Source: Bog-159 sp963843255
Lineage (GTDB): Bacteria > Acidobacteriota > Terriglobia > Bryobacterales > Bryobacteraceae
Direction of reading: 5' to 3'
Assembly: GCA_963843255.1 (NCBI GenBank)
Contig: CAWJJQ010000009.1
Location: 744,001-808,000 of the forward strand
DNA: 64,000 nt
In this document: one piece after another, positions 34,215-44,116 of the stretch
How positions within the stretch are numbered: position 1 is the first letter of the stretch
Layout: each line of letters begins with the position of its first letter
Notes under the pieces: generated by a model
Seen by the model: only the letters and a program-made list of their open reading frames with translations
Databases searched by the model: none
Told to the model about the DNA's origin: nothing
Translations under genes and position numbers: made by a program

Positions 34215-36768
34215 CCCTTAAGATCTCCAGCGGCTTCTGTCCCAGAATCCGGTAGCTGGCCAACCAACCGGTAATCACCGCCACCAGCGCGGTCAAGGCG
34301 ATCGAAAACAGATCCACCGCCGGATTGAAATGAAACTCCGCCTTCATGAGCCGTTTCACCACCAGTGCCGCGAATCCGGTGGCCAGCCCGCTGCCTAGCA
34401 AACCGGCCGCCGCACCGAGCATCAGGAACTCGGTGGAGAAAATCCCGGCCACCCGCCGTCGTGTCGCCCCCAGGGTCTTCAGGATCACGACCTCGCGCAC
34501 CCGCCCGAAACGCGTCCCGGCCACGCTGGACGCGAGAATGATGGCGCCCGCCACGATGGTGAACGCCGAAACAAACCGCACCACCAGCGAAATCTGATCC
34601 ACCACCTGCTGCACGATCTCCAGTACGTCCGCCATATTGATGACCGTGACGGTGGGCATCTTCTCGTATACCGCGCGCTGCATCGCCGCCACATCGTGCG
34701 GCTTTACGCGCACGCTGCCGTAGTAAATAGCGGGAAACCCGGCCAGGCTGCCCGGGCTGAAGATGAACTCGAAACGCGCGAACATGCGCACGGAATCGGA
34801 ACGCTCGATGCATGCCAGCTTCGATTGGAGCGTCCGCCCCCAGGCATCCCACTCGAGCGGCATGCCGGCCTTCAAGTGCAGAATGCGCGCGGCCTCTTCG
34901 GAAGCGCATACCTGCGGCGAGGGCGGCTGCCCATCCCACCACGCCCCGCTTATGATCTGGGTCTCGTGGGGGCGCTCTGCCGCGGTCGTCACCGACCGTG
35001 TGCGCAGGAAGCGGCGTCCCCATTCCTGCAAGTGCATCTTCTCCACCGGCACGCCGTTCACCGAAACCAACCGCATGGCCACGGACGACAGAATCTCCGG
35101 CGGCTTTTCGATTCCCGGCTGCCGCTTCAACAGATCTCCCAACGCCTCCCGCTGCGCGCCGGGAATGTCGAGCAGAAACACGTTAGGCATACCCGGCGGC
35201 GCGCTTTGCATCATCTCCGCGATCATGGAGTGCTGCACCAGGTATACCGTTAGCGTAAACATCACACCCGTACCGAGCGTCACAAGCACGGTCTGCGCGT
35301 GATTGCCGGGCCGGTACAGGTTCGCCACGCCTTGCCGCACCACGGAAGGTAGCAGCCGCCCGGGACCCCTCAGCAGCAATCGCAAAGCGCGCAGCAGAAG
35401 CCATGCCACGGCCGCGATCACCAGCAGGCTGACCACCAGTCCCCCCGCAAAATACGCGCCGATGCGCAGCGAGTCGCGCAGCGTGGTGCCCGCCAGCCAG
35501 GCCGCGATCAGCCCGATTCCTAGCAGGATGCCGGCCGCCGTCGCGATCGCCTGCCGCGAACGGCTCCAGCGCTTCAACCAGTCTCCGCGCGCTTCCGTCA
35601 TCTCCCGCCGGAAGATCACCGCCGGGCGAATCTCGCGAATACCCAAAAGCGCCGGCAGCGTGAAAAGCAGCGTGGTCAGGATACCGATGGCCAGGCCTTG
35701 GACCGCGGGAACCAGGTCCAGCCCCATCTCCGGCTTCACCGGAAAAAACCGGTTGATCAGCGCCGGAAAAACACGCTGCACGACCGTGCCAAATGCAACG
35801 CCCAAGATGCCGCCCGCCAGGCCCAGCGCCAGTGTCTGCGTCAGGTAGATGCGCAGCACCTGTGACGTCTTCGCACCCAGGCACTTCAGCACCGCGATGG
35901 TGTCCATCTTCTGTTGCAGGTGCGCGTGCATGGCGGTGGCCACACCCAGCGCACCCACGATCAGGGCAATCAGGCTGATCAAGCTGAGAAACGTGGTGGA
36001 GCGCTCCAGCCCGCGGGTGATGATCGGATGCGTTTCCCGATAATCTGCAATCAGCCCCTCCGGAAACGCGCGTTTCAATATGTTGCGCACCTGCTCGACG
36101 TCCGGACCACCCGCCGGCAGCCGGAACAAGAACCGCTGGGCGGCGCGGCTGCCCAGGCTGATCAGGCCCGTGCGGTCCAGGCCCGCGGTGCTGATCATAA
36201 CCCGCGGCCCCACGTTGAGGCTTCCGGTCAAACGATCCGGTTCCGATACCAGCTCGGCAGCAATCCGAAAATCCTGGCCGCCCAGCCGCACCTTGTCTCC
36301 CAGGTGCGCCTTCAGCCTGATCAACAGGTCGTCCGAGACGGCCGCCGACTGATTGTCCAAAATGCTGCGCAGCGCCGCCGGCGGGTTCAATTCCACGGCG
36401 CCATAGAAAGGATACACAGCCGGATCGACGGCTTTCACGGAAACCAGCACCGGCTCCGGTACCGCGGCCGTGTTGGCCATGGTGAGTGTCTCTATGAGCG
36501 TCGTATACCGGAGGCCGCGCTTCCGCAAGCCCTCCAGCGTGGCCGTCTGTGCCGGCGTCGGCATGGCGAACACCCGCACGGATACATCGCCCGCCATCAA
36601 GGTGCGCGCCTGTCGCAGCAACAGATTATGGAAGGCGCGGCTGAAGGATCGCACCCCCGTCAGCGCCCCTACCCCTACCGCCACGGCCAGGATTACGAAG
36701 ACGAACTTGGCGGGAGACGAGCGCGTGTCGCGCCAGGCAATTTTAAGCGCGCCGCTGGCCGTGATCAT
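34207..36768 (-). CDS. ybbP: YbbP-like FtsX-family ABC transporter permease
   Basis: At 853 residues it is close to E. coli YbbP. There are two FtsX-type permease repeats: a first membrane helix at about 22-40, helices near 258-280, 310-330 and 355-375, a further helix pair near 405-460, and a C-terminal bundle near 725-745, 775-795 and 820-840. Large periplasmic domains lie between them. The ATPase gene overlaps it by ATGA. Gene order ybbA-ybbP with a divergent tesA-like gene matches E. coli, which supports this subfamily over MacB or LolC/E. Confidence 0.85.
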   Translation of the reverse strand: MITASGALKIAWRDTRSSPAKFVFVILAVAVGVGALTGVRSFSRAFHNLLLRQARTLMAGDVSVRVFAMPTPAQTATLEGLRKRGLRYTTLIETLTMANTAAVPEPVLVSVKAVDPAVYPFYGAVELNPPAALRSILDNQSAAVSDDLLIRLKAHLGDKVRLGGQDFRIAAELVSEPDRLTGSLNVGPRVMISTAGLDRTGLISLGSRAAQRFLFRLPAGGPDVEQVRNILKRAFPEGLIADYRETHPIITRGLERSTTFLSLISLIALIVGALGVATAMHAHLQQKMDTIAVLKCLGAKTSQVLRIYLTQTLALGLAGGILGVAFGTVVQRVFPALINRFFPVKPEMGLDLVPAVQGLAIGILTTLLFTLPALLGIREIRPAVIFRREMTEARGDWLKRWSRSRQAIATAAGILLGIGLIAAWLAGTTLRDSLRIGAYFAGGLVVSLLVIAAVAWLLLRALRLLLRGPGRLLPSVVRQGVANLYRPGNHAQTVLVTLGTGVMFTLTVYLVQHSMIAEMMQSAPPGMPNVFLLDIPGAQREALGDLLKRQPGIEKPPEILSSVAMRLVSVNGVPVEKMHLQEWGRRFLRTRSVTTAAERPHETQIISGAWWDGQPPSPQVCASEEAARILHLKAGMPLEWDAWGRTLQSKLACIERSDSVRMFARFEFIFSPGSLAGFPAIYYGSVRVKPHDVAAMQRAVYEKMPTVTVINMADVLEIVQQVVDQISLVVRFVSAFTIVAGAIILASSVAGTRFGRVREVVILKTLGATRRRVAGIFSTEFLMLGAAAGLLGSGLATGFAALVVKRLMKAEFHFNPAVDLFSIALTALVAVITGWLASYRILGQKPLEILRDE

Positions 36769-37424
36769 ACGATGCGCCCGTCACGAAGCAGGATCCGCCG
36801 GTCGGCATTTGCGGCCAGCGCCTCATCGTGCGTCACCAGCACCAGCGTCGTGCCTTCCTGACGGTTGAGGGATAGAAGCAGGTCGAGCACCACCCGGCCG
36901 TTTTCGGAATCCAGGTTTCCGGTCGGCTCATCCGCCATCAGGATGGGCGGCCGCAGCATGAAGGCCCGCGCCAGCGCCACCCGCTGCTGCTCACCTCCCG
37001 AAAGCTGCACCGGATAGTGATCGCGCCGGTCCGCCAGGCCTACCCGTTCCAATAGCTCCCGGGCCCGCGCGGCGCCGTCAGTGCCGTCGCCCGCCAGCTC
37101 CACCGGCAGGAGCACGTTCTCCTCGGCCGTGAGCGTCGGAATCAGGTGATAGGATTGAAACACGAAACCGATCTTGCGGCCGCGCACCACCGCCAGCGCG
37201 TCTTCCTTCAGCCCCGTGATCTCCTGCCCATCGAGCGAGATGGTGCCGGAAGTCGGCGTATCCAGGCCCGCCAGCAGACCCAAAAGCGTGCTCTTGCCGC
37301 TTCCCGAGGGTCCCATCACCGCGGCGAATTGCCCGCGCGGCACTTCCAGATCGATACCCTTCAGAATATCGACGCGGTGCGTACCGGTATCGATGGTTTT
37401 GGTGACACCGTGTGCTTGAATCAT
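36765..37424 (-). CDS. ybbA: YbbA/LolD-like ABC transporter ATP-binding protein
   Basis: A 219-residue ABC ATPase. Walker A is GPSGSGKSTLLGLLAGLD (residues 39-56), the Q loop is GFVFQSYHLIPTLTAEENV, the signature is LSGGEQQRVALARA, Walker B is ILMADEPTGNLD and the H loop is LVTHDEALA. It is the LolD/YbbA/MacB type that works with FtsX-like permeases. Four-bp overlap with ybbP and the divergent tesA-like gene 35 bp away define the neighbourhood. Confidence 0.93.
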   Translation of the reverse strand: MIQAHGVTKTIDTGTHRVDILKGIDLEVPRGQFAAVMGPSGSGKSTLLGLLAGLDTPTSGTISLDGQEITGLKEDALAVVRGRKIGFVFQSYHLIPTLTAEENVLLPVELAGDGTDGAARARELLERVGLADRRDHYPVQLSGGEQQRVALARAFMLRPPILMADEPTGNLDSENGRVVLDLLLSLNRQEGTTLVLVTHDEALAANADRRILLRDGRIV

Positions 37425-37459
37425 TGAAGGGGCGTTCTACGTTTTATTATGGCATTCAG

Positions 37460-38140
37460 ATGCGTATCGCCGGTCTGATCGTCGCGGTTGTGGTACTGAG
37501 CGCTTGCGGCAGTTCCCCGAACCCCGCTCCCGCGCCGGCCGATAGCTCCGCCCGGGAGAGTGCCACGCCCGCGCAACCCCAAGCCGCCCCCGATAACCGT
37601 CCGGTAATCGCGGCCTTTGGCGACAGCCTCACCGCCGGCTTCGGCGCCGATCCCGGCAAGAGTTATCCCGACTTCCTGCAGCAGGAATTGGACCGGCGCG
37701 GCAACCACTACCGCGTGGCGAACGAAGGAATCAGCGGGGAGACCACCACGGACGCGCTGGCGCGCCTGGATACCGTCACCGCTCTGAAACCGGCCGTGGT
37801 CATTCTCGAGTTCGGAGGCAACGACGGGCTGCGCGGCCTGCCCGTGGCCACTACCCGGTCGAATCTCGACCAGCTCATCCGCAGCCTCAAACAGTCCGGC
37901 GCCAAAGTGCTGCTGGCAGGCATGACTCTCCCGCCGAATTATGGGCCCGACTACATCGCCGCCTTCCAGCACGTCTACAGCGATCTGGCCGGCAAGAACC
38001 AAGTCCCGTTGATCCCTTTCCTCCTCGACGGTGTGGCCGGAACCAGCCTGATGCAGCGCGATGGCCTGCACCCGACCGCGGACGGCAACCGGCTGGTGGC
38101 CGCCACCGTAATGCGTTATCTTGCGCCGATGCTGCGTTGA
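37460..38140 (+). CDS. tesA: TesA-like GDSL/SGNH lipoprotein hydrolase
   Basis: From the ATG at 37460 the protein is 226 residues. It has a lipoprotein signal peptide with lipobox LSAC, an Ala/Pro-rich linker, and the SGNH blocks: AFGDSLTAGFG (Ser), NEGISGETT (Gly), LEFGGNDGLRG (Asn) and DGLHPTADG (Asp-His). It is the multifunctional lysophospholipase/arylesterase group. Unlike E. coli TesA, which is soluble periplasmic, it would be lipid-anchored. It is divergent from ybbA. Confidence 0.9.
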   Translation: MRIAGLIVAVVVLSACGSSPNPAPAPADSSARESATPAQPQAAPDNRPVIAAFGDSLTAGFGADPGKSYPDFLQQELDRRGNHYRVANEGISGETTTDALARLDTVTALKPAVVILEFGGNDGLRGLPVATTRSNLDQLIRSLKQSGAKVLLAGMTLPPNYGPDYIAAFQHVYSDLAGKNQVPLIPFLLDGVAGTSLMQRDGLHPTADGNRLVAATVMRYLAPMLR

Positions 38141-38188
38141 CTTTGGTATATATCGGCGTGGTCACTTCGATTCAGTATTCTGTATTAC

Positions 38189-40051
38189 ATGAACGAGCGC
38201 GAGGGCGTTCCGGCGTTATATCGTGTACGGCCGGAAATGGCAGAAGCCATACTGGCCAGGATTCTGGCCAGCCCGCATTTCTCAAATGCCCGCCGCCTCA
38301 GCGAGTTCCTGCGGCTCATCACCGCGAAGGACGCCTCCGGCGAGACCGCGCAGATCGACGAGCGCTTTATCGCGGTCGAGATTTACGGCCGCCAGCCAGA
38401 TTACGATCCGGCATACGATTCCATCGTGCGTGTGGAAGCCAACCGGCTGCGCGCCAAACTCCGCAATTATTACGAGGCGGAAGGTGGCGGCGAACAGGTC
38501 CGGGTGCGATTGCCCCTGGGTAGCTATGATCCCGCCTTCGAAGCCGCGGCGCCCAAACGGGCGGACGGAAGGCCGCCCCCACCCGCGTGCCGCCCGTTGC
38601 AGTCTGGCTCTGGCGCTGGGCCTCGCGGCTGTGACCACCGTGGCCGCCCTGATCCCATTCGCCAGGTTCGGGGGCACGCCGCGCCGCTCCATCGCCATTC
38701 TGCCGTTTGCCAGTTCAGGCGCCCTGCAAGGGGAGGATTACTTCAGCGACGGTCTGGCCAGACAAATTGCAAATCAGATCGGCCGGTCAGGCAGACTGCG
38801 AGTGGCCGCCTACCGCCCGGCGTGCGCAGTTGAGGTTTGGCGACGACGTCCGCCGCATCGGCGACCGCCTCCACGTCGATCTGGTACTGGAGGGTGCTGT
38901 CCAATTCCGAGGGGATAGCATCGCTGTGGCAACCCAGCTTTTTGACGCCCATACAGGCGTCCGGATCTGGGGGCGCGAATTTGACTCGCCTGCCGTGCGA
39001 GGCACTGGCGCTGCAGGAGGAAATTTCGAACTCGCTTGCCGGCGCGACTGCGCTTGGCCGATGGCCGGCCCGCCGTCCCGCCCGCAGTTCCTGGTTGGTC
39101 CCACGATCGCGAGGCGCTCGACCTTTATTCGCAGGCCCACATTTATTCGACAGCCGCAAGCCCGAGAATCTTTGGAAAAGCGTCGAGCTTTATCGTGCCG
39201 CATTGCAAAAGGATCCGCGGTTCGCCATGGCCTATATTGGCCTCGCGAAAGATTACGTCGTGCTTGGAACCAACGAGGATCAGGACCTGTCACAAACCAG
39301 ACCGTTAGCCCAGCAGGCGGTGGCGCGCGCCTTGGCGATCGAGCCTACCCTGCCCGATGCGCTGTTGACCCAGGCCGCTACCGCCGATCATCCGAACTTC
39401 GCGTCCCTCGAACGGAGCTACCACGCGGCTGTCACGGCCAATCCCGGTAACGTGGATGCGCATCACTGGTGGGGACTCAATCTGCTCGCCGCGGGGCGTT
39501 TCACGGAAGCGGAGGCCGAACTGCGCCAGGCGCAATCGCTCGATCCTCAGTCCGAATATATTCGTATCCACATCGGAACCTTGTATTACTGCACCCGCCG
39601 CTACCAGGATACGATCGATCAGGAACGCAAGGTTCTGGATCTCGACCCGCATCAACCCCGCGCACTGGCTCTCGAAGCACGCGGTTACGAGGGATTGGGT
39701 CGATACCAGGAAGCCGAGGCCATTCTCGAAAACCTGCTCAAGACCACCGAGTCCATGAACGCCATGGCTGATCTGGGGCACATCTATGCCGCCGCGGGTA
39801 AAACGGATCAGGCCCGCGGTATGTTGGAAGCATTATCGGGCATGGCCAAAACGCGCCACGTCTCGCCCCATTACCTGGCCCTCATTCAGACGGCGTTGGG
39901 AAAGAAGAACGAGGCGATCGCGCTCCTCGATCTCAGCTTCGAGCAACACGATGCGCCGCTGGCCCTGCTCAATGTCGATCCCCGATGGGACCCTCTACGC
40001 GGAGATCCCAGGTTCCAGCAACTGCTGCACGCGCTCTGCGTAGGCAGGTAA
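38189..40051 (+). pseudogene. Broken regulator: acidobacterial N-terminal domain, membrane helix, FlgO-like domain and TPRs, at least five frame changes
   Basis: A single protein can be read only by switching frames. Frame A (38189 to about 38575) gives FSNARRLSEFLRLI...YGRQPDYDPAYDSIVRVEANRLRAKL. Frame B (to about 38820) gives a membrane helix and SIAILPFASSGALQGEDYFSDGLARQ. Frame C (to about 38990) gives DDVRRIGDRLHVDLVLEGAV...LFDAHTGVRIWGREFD. Frame A resumes with CEALALQEEISNSLAGA, frame B briefly gives DREALDLYSQAHIY (about 39080-39140), then frame A runs through KPENLWKSVELYRAALQKDP and TPR repeats to 40051. This is the usual order of this acidobacterial family, so the gene is decayed rather than several genes. 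Sequencing error is possible, but neighbours show none. Confidence 0.8.
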
Positions 40052-40214
40052 ACCGGCTCCGTTTGGGGCGCCTGTGGAATTCCCGTCAGCGGCACCGAGT
40101 GGATCGCCCCGATTACGAAGTCCCGCGGCCTTTGCATCCTAAATCGACGTGAAACGATCTGTCATTTGGAGTCACTATCTTTGTATAGCAGCTCGTTGAT
40201 ATTGAGGTAAGGAA

Positions 40215-40448
40215 ATGAGAATCTCTCTCCTCGCGGACGAAAGCGGGAAGATCGTCGCGACTTTGCGGCCTGCCGAATCTCCCGGCAACTGCCCTACCGA
40301 CGTGCACATGCGTCCCGGGCCGGGCCAGAGGGTGTACCACGTCATCCTGCCGGAACAACTCGCGCATCTGCCGTCGCTGGTATCGCTGCACCGGACACAT
40401 CGCGTTGAAGGCAACGGCACGGACGCACACCTTGTAGCTCGCCAGTAA
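40215..40448 (+). CDS. Hypothetical protein, 77 residues
   Basis: The ATG follows GAGGTAAGGA. The product has a beta-like N-terminus (MRISLLADESGKIVATLRP) and two His/Arg-rich segments; no domain is recognised. The 164 bp before it, after the broken regulator, hold no other frame or clear signal. It is short and isolated, so it may be spurious. Confidence 0.4.
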   Translation: MRISLLADESGKIVATLRPAESPGNCPTDVHMRPGPGQRVYHVILPEQLAHLPSLVSLHRTHRVEGNGTDAHLVARQ

Positions 40449-40485
40449 CGGACCGGCGCTTTGCTATGCTGGGTGAGTTAGCCCC

Positions 40486-40935
40486 ATGGAAACACTCGGC
40501 GCCGGCCTGGCACGGATAGTAGACTCGAACGAACCCGCTCTCCTGCGAGTCACCGAGGAAGAGAGCGCGCGTCCCATCCTGTCCGGAGGATGGTCGCGTA
40601 AACAAGCGCTGGGTCATCTGATCGATTCAGCGTCAAATAACCACCAACGCTTTGTCCGGGCATCGCTGGCTGAGTCCTTAGACTTTCCAGCCTATGATCA
40701 AAACGGTTGTGTTCAGGTGCAGCACCCCGAAAGCGCCCCGTGGGCGGTGTTAGTTTCATTGTGGGCCAGCTACAACCACTACCTGGCCCACATCATTTCG
40801 CATCTCCCACCCGCAAAGCTCGACGTGATCTGCCGCATCGGTTCGAACGAGCCGGTCACGCTGCGCTACCTGGCGGAGGACTATGTACGCCACCTGCTAC
40901 ATCACCTCGACCAGATAATCCTGCCTGGCGCGTAG
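40486..40935 (+). CDS. DinB/YfiT-like putative metalloenzyme
   Basis: The 149-residue protein has the four-helix DinB-superfamily pattern with three spaced histidines: WSRKQALGHLIDSASNNHQR (first), ASYNHYLAHIISH (second) and DYVRHLLHHLDQI (third). The family includes thiol-dependent S-transferases and many proteins without known reaction. A ribosome site GGGTGAG lies 9-12 nt upstream. It is 14 bp from the stop of the convergent thioredoxin-like gene. Confidence 0.8.
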   Translation: METLGAGLARIVDSNEPALLRVTEEESARPILSGGWSRKQALGHLIDSASNNHQRFVRASLAESLDFPAYDQNGCVQVQHPESAPWAVLVSLWASYNHYLAHIISHLPPAKLDVICRIGSNEPVTLRYLAEDYVRHLLHHLDQIILPGA

Positions 40936-40949
40936 TTTCCTCAAAGCAC

Positions 40950-41516
40950 TTATGAAGCCTTTTTCGCGGTCCGGGTGGTGTGTTTCTTGGATGTTTCCTT
41001 GAGCAGCATCTGCACCTGCTCGCGCAGATGTTTCTCCTGATCCTCGGCGAAGAACTTGTCGTCGCCCTCATATTGCGCCTGGATGCTCCCCTGCCGGTCG
41101 ATAAACACGAGTTGCGGCATCAGGAGCCGGAACATCGCCGGATGTTGAAGGTATCCGAGCGCCGTATTCAGATTGCTGAAGCCCACTGGGAAGGGTGGCT
41201 GAAAGCGTTGGATAAAATCCGGCACGTTCATCTTGGCCATGTCTTCCACCGCGCTGGCCACCACCTGCAGCCCCTGTGGTCCGTATTCCTTCTGCAGAGC
41301 CGATAGGTACCCGACCGTCTTCTGGCAGTGCGGACAAGTGGTCAGAATGAAGGCCAGGATGCACACTTTTCCTTTGAACTGGCTCAAGGTGACCTGTTTC
41401 CCATCCGTCAGATCGATGGTTAAATCCGGCGAAGGCCGGGGCACCTCCGCCGCGATTCCGGTAACCATGGCCAGCAACACGCCGGCCAATAAATGACGCA
41501 GACGCCGGTTGAACAT
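40950..41516 (-). CDS. Exported thioredoxin-like (TlpA/AhpC-TSA fold) protein
   Basis: The 188-residue protein has a signal peptide (about 1-23) and a peroxiredoxin/TlpA fold with the redox motif CPHC in ILTTCPHCQKTVGYL (about residues 60-63), FKGKVCILAFI before it and PQLVFIDRQGSI as the cis-Pro strand. It would reduce or shuffle disulfides in the periplasm. The C-terminal 15 residues are Lys/Thr-rich. It is 11 bp after the metalloprotease gene and probably cotranscribed. Confidence 0.87.
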   Translation of the reverse strand: MFNRRLRHLLAGVLLAMVTGIAAEVPRPSPDLTIDLTDGKQVTLSQFKGKVCILAFILTTCPHCQKTVGYLSALQKEYGPQGLQVVASAVEDMAKMNVPDFIQRFQPPFPVGFSNLNTALGYLQHPAMFRLLMPQLVFIDRQGSIQAQYEGDDKFFAEDQEKHLREQVQMLLKETSKKHTTRTAKKAS

Positions 41517-41527
41517 AAATTGACAGT

Positions 41528-42790
41528 TTACCGCACCGCCGGAATGGGGTTCTCGGCGCCTTCGATGCTGGTGACCACATTTCCCTGCAATTGCACCCGG
41601 AAATGCCCATCATCGCCGGTGCCCGTAAGGGCCGTATCGCTGTCCGATTCGATCTCCAGCTTCTTCCATTTCTTTCCCAGCAGCTGCCGGTACATCCGGA
41701 AATAGCGGTTCGCCGCGGCGGCATCGTCCCACTCCACCGCATATAAGAGAACCACGCGCTCCGGCGAATGGTGTTCCAGCAGCGCGTAAGCCCCGCCCCG
41801 CCAGTGCGGCGAAATCTCGCCGGATTCCGCGCGGCTGCTATATTGCTCCAGCAGGATGGAATGGTCCAGCTCTCCTAGCGTGCCGTCCGCGATGCGCTTG
41901 TACCCGTGCGCGTCCGGAAGCTGCGGCAACGTGGGATGCGCCGGCTCCTTCTCCGAAAAATAGGCGTCCGGATGCAGGATCTGTTGCGTGCTCGCGGGCG
42001 GCCGCCGGAAGACTTCTTCGAACGACTTCTGTTTTAGCCGCTGGTACACCGCATTCTGAAACAGCAGGCCCTGGCTATAAGGGAACACCAGCGTCTCGCG
42101 CAAATAGAGCGGCTCTTTGTCGAAGACTGGAAACTGGCCGGCGCCAGCCTCGATGCCGTGCGCCATGCCCTCCAGCAGCACTGGCGAATTGGCGAGCGAT
42201 TGCCCCGCTTTGCGCGCCAGGTACTCCGCCATCAACCATGACGCCTGCCCCTCCATCACGGCCATTCTGGCCATCGATCCATCGTCGCTCTTTCGGCCCT
42301 GCTTGATGAACTTTTCCAGATTCACGTTTTGATCCGCCAGCGCATGCCCCAGTTCATGCACCAGGGCCGGTTCGCGCGTTGCTGAAGGCGTCCAATCCGT
42401 AATGAACAGCTTCTTCTTGTGAAAATCGTAGAACGCGGCGGCCTGCTCCGTCAGGAGGTCCACCGTGTTCTTGGCCAAGTCGAAATCCTGCGGCACCAGG
42501 CCCAGCTTTTTCAGCGTCAGCTCTTCCACCCGGATATCTTCCGGCGAAGTGGTCTCCTTCATGCGCTTTTCCAGGAAATCTTTCACCTTGTCGCGCGTAA
42601 TGATCTCCGCCGGCACCTGCCGTTTGATCTTGAAACCCGTGATGTCCTGCAGATCGTGCAGAATCGATCCAATCTCCTGGAAGATCTCGCTTGCCTGATC
42701 GGTGTTTACGCCGGACTGGGCAGCCGCTACGCCCGCCGCCAAAAGAGCCGTAAGCACCAAGGCCGGCCAGGACCGCATCCGCTTCGCCAC
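41528..42790 (-). CDS. Secreted zinc metalloprotease-like protein (HExxH)
   Basis: The 420-residue protein has a signal peptide (about 1-24, ending VAAAQS). The zinc site is HELGH (145-149), with Glu180 in MAVMEGQASWLMAEYL as the probable third ligand, a gluzincin-like spacing. The rest of the protein (about 190-420) is helical without a recognised domain. The start is a GTG sharing one base with the MFS stop; an ATG 12 nt inside is an alternative. The substrate is unknown; the following thioredoxin-like protein may help fold it. Confidence 0.75.
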   Translation of the reverse strand: MAKRMRSWPALVLTALLAAGVAAAQSGVNTDQASEIFQEIGSILHDLQDITGFKIKRQVPAEIITRDKVKDFLEKRMKETTSPEDIRVEELTLKKLGLVPQDFDLAKNTVDLLTEQAAAFYDFHKKKLFITDWTPSATREPALVHELGHALADQNVNLEKFIKQGRKSDDGSMARMAVMEGQASWLMAEYLARKAGQSLANSPVLLEGMAHGIEAGAGQFPVFDKEPLYLRETLVFPYSQGLLFQNAVYQRLKQKSFEEVFRRPPASTQQILHPDAYFSEKEPAHPTLPQLPDAHGYKRIADGTLGELDHSILLEQYSSRAESGEISPHWRGGAYALLEHHSPERVVLLYAVEWDDAAAANRYFRMYRQLLGKKWKKLEIESDSDTALTGTGDDGHFRVQLQGNVVTSIEGAENPIPAVR

Positions 42791-44082
42791 TACCGCACCT
42801 CCTGAAATACGTGCAACTGCGTCCGGAAGACTGCGGCCGCCGCCATCGCCAGAAGCCCGCCGGCCAGCACCGTCAGCCGTGCCCCATAGGCGCGCGCCAG
42901 GGCGCCCGCCGCCAGGCTGCCGAAGGGGCCGATACCCACTACCGTCATCGAGTAAAAGGCCATCGTCCGGCCGCGGTATTCATCTGGAATTAACGTCTGG
43001 ATCAGCGTATTGGCCGAAGCCATTCCGCGCATCACGCTATATCCGATCACCGGCATGATCGCCAGCGAGAAATAGAACGCGTTCGACCCGGCGAACACGC
43101 AGAAACTGGCACCCAACAGCAGCGCGCTCCACAGAATCACCCGCGGCAGGCTCGACACTCGCGCCCGCCACGCCAGCACCAGGGTCCCGGCCACCGCGCC
43201 CGCTCCCATGGCTCCCATCAGGATACCCAGGCCCCGCGATCCGCGGTGAAAAATATCGTCCGCGAAGAACGGCATCAAAACCAGAGCCGGCATGCCCGCA
43301 ATGGTGATAGCCCCCATCATGGCAAGCAGGGTGCGCACGGCGGCATGGCCCTGGACATATTTGAAGCCCTGCACCAGATGCGCCCAAGGCGAGTCCTGCA
43401 CGTGCCGGTCGAACTTCGGCAGGCGCATCGCCAGCAGGCAGCCGATCACGGCGAAAAAGCTGATGCCGTTCAACAGAAAACAGACTCCTTCGCCTACCGC
43501 CGCAACCAGTAGTCCGGCCACCGCCGGCCCTACTACCCGCGCGCCGTTGAAAATCGCCGAGTTCAGCGAGATGGCATTCAGCAGATCGTCTCTGCTGGTC
43601 ATCTCGATGATCAGCGATTGCCGTCCCGGCATGTCGAAGGCGTTGATGGTACCCAATCCGACCGCCAGCACCAGGATGTGCCAGACCTGCACTTTGCCGC
43701 TCAGCGTGAGTGCCGCCAGCACGAAAGCCTGCAGCATGGAGAGCGTTTGCGTCACGACTACCAAGCGGTAGCGCGAGTAACGGTCGGCGGCCAACCCGCC
43801 CAAGGCGCCGAACGCAAACACGGGGATTTGAGTGCAAAACCAGGCGGTACCCAGCAGCAGTTCCGAGTGCGTCAGGCGATACACCAGCCAGGCTTGCGCC
43901 ACGTTCTGCATCCACGTGCCCACCAGGGAGATGATTTGCCCTGTGACGAACAGCCGGAAATTACGGTGACGGAGCGCCCGAAAGGCTTGTGCCAGGCCGG
44001 TGGAAAGCTCGGGTTGTGGGGAAAGCTCCTGAAGGACCAGCGACGGGGTCTCGCCCTCGCGCCCCGGGGTGGGAACAGGCAT
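42790..44082 (-). CDS. Major facilitator superfamily exporter (EntS-like, MFS_3)
   Basis: A 430-residue transporter with about 12 membrane helices. The N-terminal FRALRHRNFRLFVTGQIISLVGTWMQNVAQAWLVYRLT (residues 35-72) and FGALGGLAADRYSRYRLVVVTQ (motif A) are typical of the EntS-like group of drug and siderophore exporters. The second half has PDEYRGRTMAFYSMTVVGIGPFGSLAAGALA. No siderophore genes are near, so the substrate is open. Confidence 0.92.
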   Translation of the reverse strand: MPVPTPGREGETPSLVLQELSPQPELSTGLAQAFRALRHRNFRLFVTGQIISLVGTWMQNVAQAWLVYRLTHSELLLGTAWFCTQIPVFAFGALGGLAADRYSRYRLVVVTQTLSMLQAFVLAALTLSGKVQVWHILVLAVGLGTINAFDMPGRQSLIIEMTSRDDLLNAISLNSAIFNGARVVGPAVAGLLVAAVGEGVCFLLNGISFFAVIGCLLAMRLPKFDRHVQDSPWAHLVQGFKYVQGHAAVRTLLAMMGAITIAGMPALVLMPFFADDIFHRGSRGLGILMGAMGAGAVAGTLVLAWRARVSSLPRVILWSALLLGASFCVFAGSNAFYFSLAIMPVIGYSVMRGMASANTLIQTLIPDEYRGRTMAFYSMTVVGIGPFGSLAAGALARAYGARLTVLAGGLLAMAAAAVFRTQLHVFQEVR

Positions 44083-44116
44083 GCTTAGTTTCAGAATACC
44101 GCAGTGGCGTATTCCG

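Noticed and set aside
38189..40051. Several separate overlapping genes in the frames of this region
   Set aside because: Domain order across frames matches one known family, so a single frameshifted gene is the simpler reading.
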